64,000 nucleotides of DNA from Cervus elaphus (taxonomy: Eukaryota > Chordata > Mammalia > Artiodactyla > Cervidae): positions 42,738,001 through 42,802,000 of the forward strand of contig NC_057831.1 in NCBI RefSeq assembly GCF_910594005.1, read 5' to 3'. The notes under the pieces are model-generated. The model saw nothing but the letters and a program-made list of their open reading frames with translations, made no database searches and had not been told where the DNA came from. The translations under genes were made by a program, and so were the position numbers. Below are positions 58,243-64,000 of the stretch, piece by piece. Every line of letters starts with the position of its first letter. Positions within the stretch are counted from its first letter, which is position 1.

Positions 58243-58453
58243 TACTTAGTTGTATCTGACTCTTTGCAACCCCATGGACTATATCCCACCAGGTTCCTCT
58301 GTCCATGGGATTTTCCAGGTGAGAATACTGGAATGGGCTGCCATTTCCCATTCCAGTAGGAATATTCTTGACCTGGGGATCAAACCTGAATCTCTTGCAT
58401 CTCCTGCTTTGGCAGTCAGATTCTTCACCACTAACCCCACCTGGGAAGCCCAT
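58243..58453 (-). mobile_element. Bov-tA SINE
   Basis: Plus strand: TACTTAGTTGTATCTGACTC, CCAGGTGAGAATACTGGAAT, TGGCAGTCAGATTCTTCACC, ACCTGGGAAGCCC. Inserted in the artiodactyl L1. Confidence 0.92.
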
Positions 58454-58565
58454 CCCTGTTTTTAGCAGCACTATTTACAATAGCCAAGACTTGGAAATAA
58501 CCCAAATGTCCAGAAAAAGAGAAATGGATAAAGAAGATGTTATAGATAAACACAATGGAATATTG

Positions 58566-58786
58566 TGTGCATGCTCAGTTGCTCAGTCATGTCCGACTAT
58601 TTGTGACCCCATGGACTGTAACTCCCCCAGGTTCCTCTGTCTATGGGATTTTTCAGGCAAGAATATTGGAGTGGGTTGCCATTTCTTCCTCCAGGGGATC
58701 TTCCCCACCCAGAGATAGAACCCATGTCTCCTGCAGCTCCTGCATTGGCAGGTGGAGTCTTTACCACTGAGCCACCTGGGAAGCCT
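58566..58786 (-). mobile_element. Bov-tA SINE with unusually long flanking duplication
   Basis: Plus strand: CATGCTCAGTTGCTCAGTCA, CAGGCAAGAATATTGGAGTG, TTACCACTGAGCCACCTGGG. Flanks 58522-58565 and 58787-58827 are diverged copies of one another (GAAATGGATAAAG ... AAACACAATGG(A/C)ATATT). Confidence 0.9.
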
Positions 58787-59120
58787 GAAATGGATAAAGA
58801 TGTACAAAAACACAATGGCATATTACTTGGTCACGAAAAAGAATGAAGTAATGCCATGTGCAGCATCATGGATAGATCTAGAGATTATCATACTAAGTGA
58901 AGTAAGTCAGAAAGAGAAAGACAAACACTATATGAGGTCACTTATATGTGGATTCTAAAATATGACACAGATGAACACATCCACAAAACAAACAGATTCA
59001 AGACTTGTGTTTGTCAAGAGAGGTGGGGAGTAGGAGAGGAAAAGATTGGGCGTCTAGGATGAGCAGATACAAAATTTTATATATAGGATGAATAAATAAG
59101 AAGGTTTACTGTCTAGCATA

Positions 59121-59330
59121 AGGACTTCCCTGTAGCTCAGATGGTAAAGTGTCTGCCTGCAATGCAGGAGACCAGGGATCAATCTCTGGGTTTGAAGATC
59201 CCCTGGAGAAGGGCATGGCAAGCCACTCCAGTATTCTTGCCTGGAGGATCCCATGGACAGAGAAGCCTGGCGGGCTACAGTCTGTAGGGTTGCAAAGAGT
59301 CAGACACGACTGAGCGACTAACTCACAGAT
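59121..59330 (+). mobile_element. Bov-tA SINE
   Basis: Head GGACTTCCCTGTAGCTCAGA, body TATTCTTGCCTGGAGGATCC, tail CACGACTGAGCGACTAACTC. TAGCATA occurs at 59114-59120 and 59335-59341, a partial target duplication. Confidence 0.92.
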
Positions 59331-59400
59331 TTTATAGCATAGGGAACTGTATTCAATATCCTATTAAGAATAGTTGGCTCTTGGAGATTACATACTAATA

Positions 59401-59799
59401 AGATGAGACCAAAAAAGAAACATACACATATGTGTACATAAGCTTATAAATGAATTTTTTTCAGTGCTTGCATGTATGTGTTTGTGTGTACTAAGATCAA
59501 AACCCTCATCTCTGCAGTTGAATAGGAGCTGGAGGAAAATACACAATGTGCTCACTCTTCCCATTTTATGTTTATTTCAATTAACTAAAAGTGGACTCAT
59601 TGCTATTTACCTAGTGTTTATATTACACTTCCTTAATCCATTCACTCTTCTACTTTTCTAGAGAACTATTTTACAGCTTCTTGTCTCTCTCCTCAATCTC
59701 TGACACAGCTTTTCTATCCTCTCTCTCGGCCAGGGACCTCTCCTCTCGCTTCTTTGAGAAAACGAAATCTCTCAAAAGGGAATATTTGTAGGGCACCAT
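59401..59799. other. Unassigned DNA
   Basis: No gene or repeat recognised. Confidence 0.35.
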
Positions 59800-60010
59800 T
59801 GCTTCCCAGGTAGCTCAATGGTAAGGAATCTGCCTGCGAGGTGGGAGACCTGGGTTCAGTCCTTGGGTCAGGAAGATGCCCTGGAGAAGGGCAAGGCAAC
59901 CCCACTCCAGTATTCGTGCCTGGAGAATCCCATGGACAGAGGAGTCTGGTGGGCTACAGTCCATGGGGTCGGTCACAAAGAGTGGACATGACTGAGCAAC
60001 TAACACACAC
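59800..60010 (+). mobile_element. Bov-tA SINE
   Basis: Head TTGCTTCCCAGGTAGCTCAA, GAGACCTGGGTTCAGTCCTT, body TATTCGTGCCTGGAGAATCC, tail GACATGACTGAGCAACTAAC with a short CA run. Confidence 0.93.
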
Positions 60011-60384
60011 ACCCACATCACATTAATAAAACTGCCAACATGTCTTCAGCACGACGTGCTTATTTCCACAGGTGAGGTAGCCATGCTTCTGTTTGATGTC
60101 AACCGTTCTACTTGTGCCCTGGATTCCATCCCTTTTTGCCTATTGGAAAACCTTGCTTCAGTGATTCTCCTTTATTTCTTCTCCATTTGCTTTCTGCAGA
60201 ATAAATTTCTTTCATCAGTCATCCTCTTGAGATCACGTCCCCCAACAGCTTCAACTTCATTTATTTACTCATTTTGAAACAGAACTCCTCAAAAGTTTAG
60301 TCTATAATCAAAATCTCTTTTTCTTCATAATTAAAAATTTAATTCTTGTCACGAATCTGATCTCTTATGAGCTTGTTTGCTTTT
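60011..60384. other. Unassigned DNA
   Basis: No family named. Possible old LINE remnant. Confidence 0.3.
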
Positions 60385-60712
60385 GAAGTATGATTGACCT
60401 ACAAGACTATGTTAATTGTTACACAGCACTATGATTCAATATTTCTATACCTTGCAAAGTGGTCACTACAAGTTTAGTTGACCTGTCACCATACAAAGAT
60501 ATTTTATAATTAATGACTATATTCCCCATGCAGTACATTTTATATCATGTCATATTTATTTTGCAACTGTAAGTTTTACCTCTTAATCTTTCTCACTTAT
60601 TTATCACCTCTCATCGTCTTCTCTCCTCTGGCAACCATGTGTTTATCCTCTGTATCTATAACTTTCCTTTTGGTTATGTTTGTTCATTTATTTATTTATT
60701 TTTTTAGACTCC
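60385..60712 (-). mobile_element. Old L1M 3' end
   Basis: TGAAGTATGATTGACCTACA, GTTACACAGCACTATGATTC, CCATACAAAGATATTTTATA, TCTGGCAACCATGTGTTTAT, then a TTTATTTATT repeat and TTTAGACTCCACACATCA. Reverse complement of ORF2 end plus UTR, reaching almost to the A-tail. Confidence 0.75.
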
Positions 60713-60719
60713 ACACATC

Positions 60720-61090
60720 AGATAGCAGATTTGTAGTACTAATGGTGGGAAGTGGGGGAAGGGTGAACTGAAGGAAGGCACTGAGAAGATACAAACTTAC
60801 AGTTACAAGATAAATAAGTACTAAGGGGTGAAACATACAGTGTGAATATATTTAACACTGCTATATGTTATATATGAAAAGTTGTGATGAGAGTAAATCC
60901 TAAGAAATCTCATTACAAGGAAAAACATTCTTTTCTATTTCTTTAATGTTGCATCTACACGAGATGATGAATATTCACTAAACTTATTGTGGTAATAGTT
61001 TCATGATGTATATGTCAAACTATTATTACTTTTGTCTTAGATATTGCTGTATGTCAATAATATCCCAATAAAACTGTAAGAAAAAAATCT
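60720..61090 (+). mobile_element. Old L1M 3' UTR, opposite orientation
   Basis: AAGATACAAACTTACAGTTA, GTTGTGATGAGAGTAAATCC, TTATTGTGGTAATAGTTTCA, CAATAATATCCCAATAAAAC and a terminal A run. Confidence 0.75.
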
Positions 61091-61341
61091 TATTTCTCCT
61101 TTTTCAAAAATTAAGGCCATTTGTAAAGGGCAGTTTTAGGCTTACAACAACATTGAGAGGAAGGTACAGAGATGCTCTCTCTGCTCCCCAATTTTTAATT
61201 GCTTATATTTTTAGTATCTTTCTAATGACTTCAGATTTTTTGTTATGAAATAAATATGCAAAAATTACCTAAAAGTGAACTGACAGCTTAACGAATTATT
61301 ATAAAGAAGCACTCATGAAAACCACCAAGATCAAGAAATTA

Positions 61342-61638
61342 GATATTGCTACTGCTGCCGCTGCTGCTAAGTCACTTCAGTCGTGTCCGACTCTGCGACC
61401 CCATAGATGGCAACCCAACAGGCTCCACTGTCCCTGGGATTCTCCAGGCAAGAACACTGGAGTGGGCTGCCATTTCCTTCTCCAATGCATGAAAGTGAAA
61501 AGTGAAAGTGAAGTCGCTCAGTCATGTCCAACTGTTAGCGACCCCATGGACTGCAGCCTACCAGACTCCTCTGTCCATGGGATTTTCCAGGCAAGAGTGC
61601 TGGAGTGGGTTGCCATTGCCTTCTCCGATGTTGCTACT
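61342..61638 (-). mobile_element. BovA2 SINE, full-length dimer with target duplications
   Basis: Element 61354-61626: CTGCCGCTGCTGCTAAGTCA, CCAGGCAAGAACACTGGAGT, AATGCATGAAAGTGAAAAGT junction, CCAGGCAAGAGTGCTGGAGT, GCCATTGCCTTCTCC. GATATTGCTACT (61342-61353) and GATGTTGCTACT (61627-61638) flank it. Confidence 0.94.
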
Positions 61639-63085
61639 ATCATCTCCTAAGAGATGATGCTGTGAAAGTGCTGCACTCAATATGCCAGCAAATTTGGAAA
61701 ACTCAGCAGTGGCTACAGGACTGGAACAGGTCAGTTTTCATTCCAATCCCAAAGAAAGGCAATGCCAAAGATTGCTCAAACTACTGCACAGTTGCACTCA
61801 TCTCACACGCTAGTAAAGTAATGCTCAAAATTCTCCAAGCCAGGCTTCAGCAATATGTGAACCGTGAACTTCCAGATGTTCAAACTGGTTTTAGAAAAGT
61901 CAGAGGAACCAGAGATCAATTTGCCAACATTTGCTGGATCATCAAAAAAGCAAGAGAGTTCCAGAAAAACATCTACTTCTGCTTTATTAACTATGCCAAA
62001 GCCTTTGACTGTGTGGATCACAATAAACTGGAAATTTCTGAAAGAGATGGGAATACCAGACCACCTGACCTGCCTCTTGAGAAACCTGTATGCAGGTCAG
62101 GAAGCAACAGTTAGAACTGGACCTGGAACAACAGACTGGTTCCAAATAGGAAAAGGAGTACATCAAGGCTGTATGTTGTCACCCTGCTTATTTAACTTAT
62201 ATGTGGAGTACATCATGAGAAACGCTGGGCTGGAAGAAGCACAAGCTGGAATCAAGATTGCTGGGAGAAATATCAATAACCTCAAATATGCAGATGACAC
62301 CACCCTTATGGCAGAAAGTGAAGAAGAACTAAAGAGCCTCTTGATGAAAGTGAAAGAGGAGAGTGAGAAAGTTGGCTTAAAGCTCAACATTCAGAAAACT
62401 AAGATCATGGCATCCAGTCCCATCACTTCATGGCAAATAGACGGGGAAAAAATGGAAACAGTGGCTGACTTTATTTTTTTGGGGGGTCCAAAATCACTGC
62501 AGATGGTGACTTCAGCCATGAAATTAAAAGTTGCTTGCTCCTTGGAAGGAAAGTTATGACCAACCTAGACAGCATATTAAAAAGCAGAGACATTACTTTG
62601 TCCACAAGGGTCCGTCTAGTCAAGGCTATGGTTTTTCCAGTGGTCATGTATGGATGTGAGAGTTGGACTGTAAAGAAAGTTGAGCACCGAAGAATTGATG
62701 CTTTTGAACTGTGGTGTTGGAGAAGACTCTTGAGAGTGCCTTGGACTGCAAGGAGATCCAACCAGTCCATCGTAAAGGAGATCAGTCCTGGGTGTTCATT
62801 GGAAGGACTGATGTTGAAGCTGAAACTCCAATACTTTGGCCACCTGATGGGAAGAGCTGACTCATTGGAAAAGCCCCTGATGCTGGGAAAGATTGAAGGA
62901 GGGAGGAGAAGGGGCCGACAGAGGATGAGATGGTTGGATGGCATCACCGACTCAATGGACATGAGTTTGGGTAAACTCCGGGAGTTGGTGATGGACAGGG
63001 AGGCCTGGCATGCTGTGGTTCATGGGGTCGCAAAGAGTCGGACACAACTGAGTGACTGAACTGAACTGAATTATCATCTCAGAAG
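61639..63085 (+). mobile_element. BovB LINE, 1.42 kb, 5' truncated, with target duplications
   Basis: Element 61652-63072. Begins within ORF2 (AGATGATGCTGTGAAAGTGC) and ends ACTGAACTGAACTGAATT. ATCATCTCCTAAG (61639-61651) and ATCATCTCAGAAG (63073-63085) are 13-base duplications with two differences. Confidence 0.94.
61653..63059 (+). pseudogene. BovB ORF2 (reverse transcriptase) pseudogene, second copy
   Basis: Encodes from mid-RT to the stop at 63057-63059. Motif A reads FINYAKAFDCVD: the catalytic Asp is replaced by Asn (AAC at 61989-61991). Motif B GVHQGCMLSPCLFNLYV and motif C YADD (62287-62298) are kept. Frame breaks occur at about 62030 (bases lost relative to the first copy) and at the T7G6 run 62474-62486. 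From 62535 the C-terminal part is open for 174 codons to the end (CWRRLLRVPWTARRSNQS; MRWLDGITDSMDMSLGKLRE). Dead. Confidence 0.9.
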
Positions 63086-64000
63086 CCCTTCATGTGTGTC
63101 TTTCCAATTAATGCCCCAGGATCTGCTAGTAGATAATCACAGATTCAATTTTTTAAAAATATCAATCTCTTTGTCATATATACCACATACTAGTTGTACA
63201 TATCTAAGAGGATTAGTTTAGTTTTATCTGTTTTAGAACTTTGAATAAATAGCGTGATGTAATCTTTGAGCCTTTGTATTCCTTGTATCTGGTTTTCTTC
63301 ATTCATAGTTTGATTGTGATCTTATTACCTCTATGTTGTGTGTAGTAAGAGTTTCTCCATTTTCATTGCCACATGCTGCACAAACCACAGTTTATCTTTC
63401 CAGTCTACCATTATTGAGCCTTTGATTTGCTTTTAGATTTGAATTGTCTTGAATAACTATTGTGGACATTCTTGTCCATGTCTCTTGATTATTGTGTGTG
63501 TTGCAATTCAGAGGTATATATAAATGGGAGTGGAATTAGGGACACATCTTTTCAATTTTAATAATGTCACACTACTTTCCAAAGTGTGTTAATTTACATT
63601 CTCATCATCTGTACATGAGAGTTTCAGTTGTTCCTTGGAAACACTTGGCAATTTCAGCCTTTAATTTTTTTTTTTTTTATTTTGGTAGGCCTGGAGTCAT
63701 AATCCATGAGTTTTAAACTTACATTTATATTATGATCAATAAGGATGAACATCTTTTCCTATGAGTACTATTAGGGGAAGTAGTCTTTTGTGAACTACCT
63801 ATTCAGTCTCCTCTTCATTTTTTTCTGTTTTGTTGCCATTATTTCTTATTGATTTGTGGAAATTCTCTACATATTCTGCATACTAGTTTTATGTCAGTTA
63901 TATTTGTTGAAATATCTTTTCCCAATCCATCTTTGTCTCTTTATTTACTTAGTGGTAACTTCGATGAACAAAATGTTGTCAAATTAATTATCATTTCTTT

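Larger units (their letters stand above)
57226..59400 (+). mobile_element. Artiodactyl L1 3' end, broken by one L1 and three SINEs
   Basis: Parts in order: AACAACCCAATCAAAAAAAT (to 57280) | younger L1 | GACAGAAAACCTAAATATAT, CATGAAAAGATGCTCCTTAT, AAAACTACAATGTGGTACCA, GGAGTGGAGAAAAGGGAACC | SINE | AGCAGCACTATTTACAATAG, CAAGACTTGGAAATAACCCA | SINE | GAGATTATCATACTAAGTGA | SINE | ATAGCATAGGGAACTGTATT. The ORF2 C-terminus is recognisable (MANKHMKRCS; WECELVQSLWKTVWRFLKK) but interrupted. Confidence 0.85.
61095..64000 (-). mobile_element. Old L1M, runs off the window end; hosts BovA2 and BovB
   Basis: Plus strand before the insertions: TTAGGCTTACAACAACATTG, AAAACCACCAAGATCAAGAA. After them: CTGGTTTTCTTCATTCATAG, ACTATTGTGGACATTCTTGT, TGGGAGTGGAATTAGGGACA, ACTACTTTCCAAAGTGTGTT, TTTTCCCAATCCATCTTTGT. 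This is the reverse-complement order of an L1M 3' UTR followed by ORF2. Diverged throughout. Confidence 0.75.

Noticed and set aside
1..64000. CRISPR array, bacterial operon or viral genome
   Set aside because: No spaced identical repeats, no ribosome-binding sites or dense coding. All repeated units are eukaryotic retrotransposons.

Overview
The window looks like ordinary intergenic nuclear DNA from a ruminant, most likely a bovid. The evidence is its repeat content. There are about two dozen Bov-tA/Bov-A/BovA2 SINEs, six BovB (RTE-type LINE) copies, two bovine-type L1 3' ends, older cetartiodactyl CHR SINEs, and a background of mammal-wide fossils (MIR, L2, L1M, MaLR, MER5). The exact species cannot be read from the sequence.

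I found no intact protein-coding gene, tRNA, rRNA or CRISPR array. Nearly all open frames over 60 codons lie inside or antisense to transposable elements. The only real coding remnants are broken reverse-transcriptase genes of BovB and L1.

Layout: 1-5,300 holds a 5'-inverted (twin-primed) L1 with perfect target-site duplications and an apparent 3' transduction, inserted in an older L1M. 5,300-17,800 is mixed unique DNA with scattered SINEs, MER5A, MLT1 and L2. A solo endogenous-retroviral LTR sits at about 17.8-18.2 kb. 18.2-32 kb is fairly repeat-poor, with nested old L1/hAT fossils at 23-24.4 kb and a repeat-free block at 26.5-28.2 kb. 32.5-42.3 kb is SINE-dense: a three-SINE-plus-BovB cluster at 35.0-35.8 kb, an inverted MIR pair at 37.5-38.0 kb and an L2 split by BovB at 40.2-41.3 kb. 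42.5-52.2 kb is mostly unassigned. 52.2-54.3 kb is the longest BovB copy. 57.2-61.1 kb is an L1 broken by three SINEs and a second twin-primed L1. 61.1-64.0 kb is an old L1M that received a BovA2 and a BovB at abutting target sites.

The elements interact only as donors and targets: L1 supplies the machinery for CHR SINEs, BovB supplies it for Bov-tA/BovA2, and successive insertions nest in one another. The most informative observations concern retrotransposition mechanism. I see no undescribed gene system; a few repeat-free blocks are offered as low-confidence regulatory candidates.
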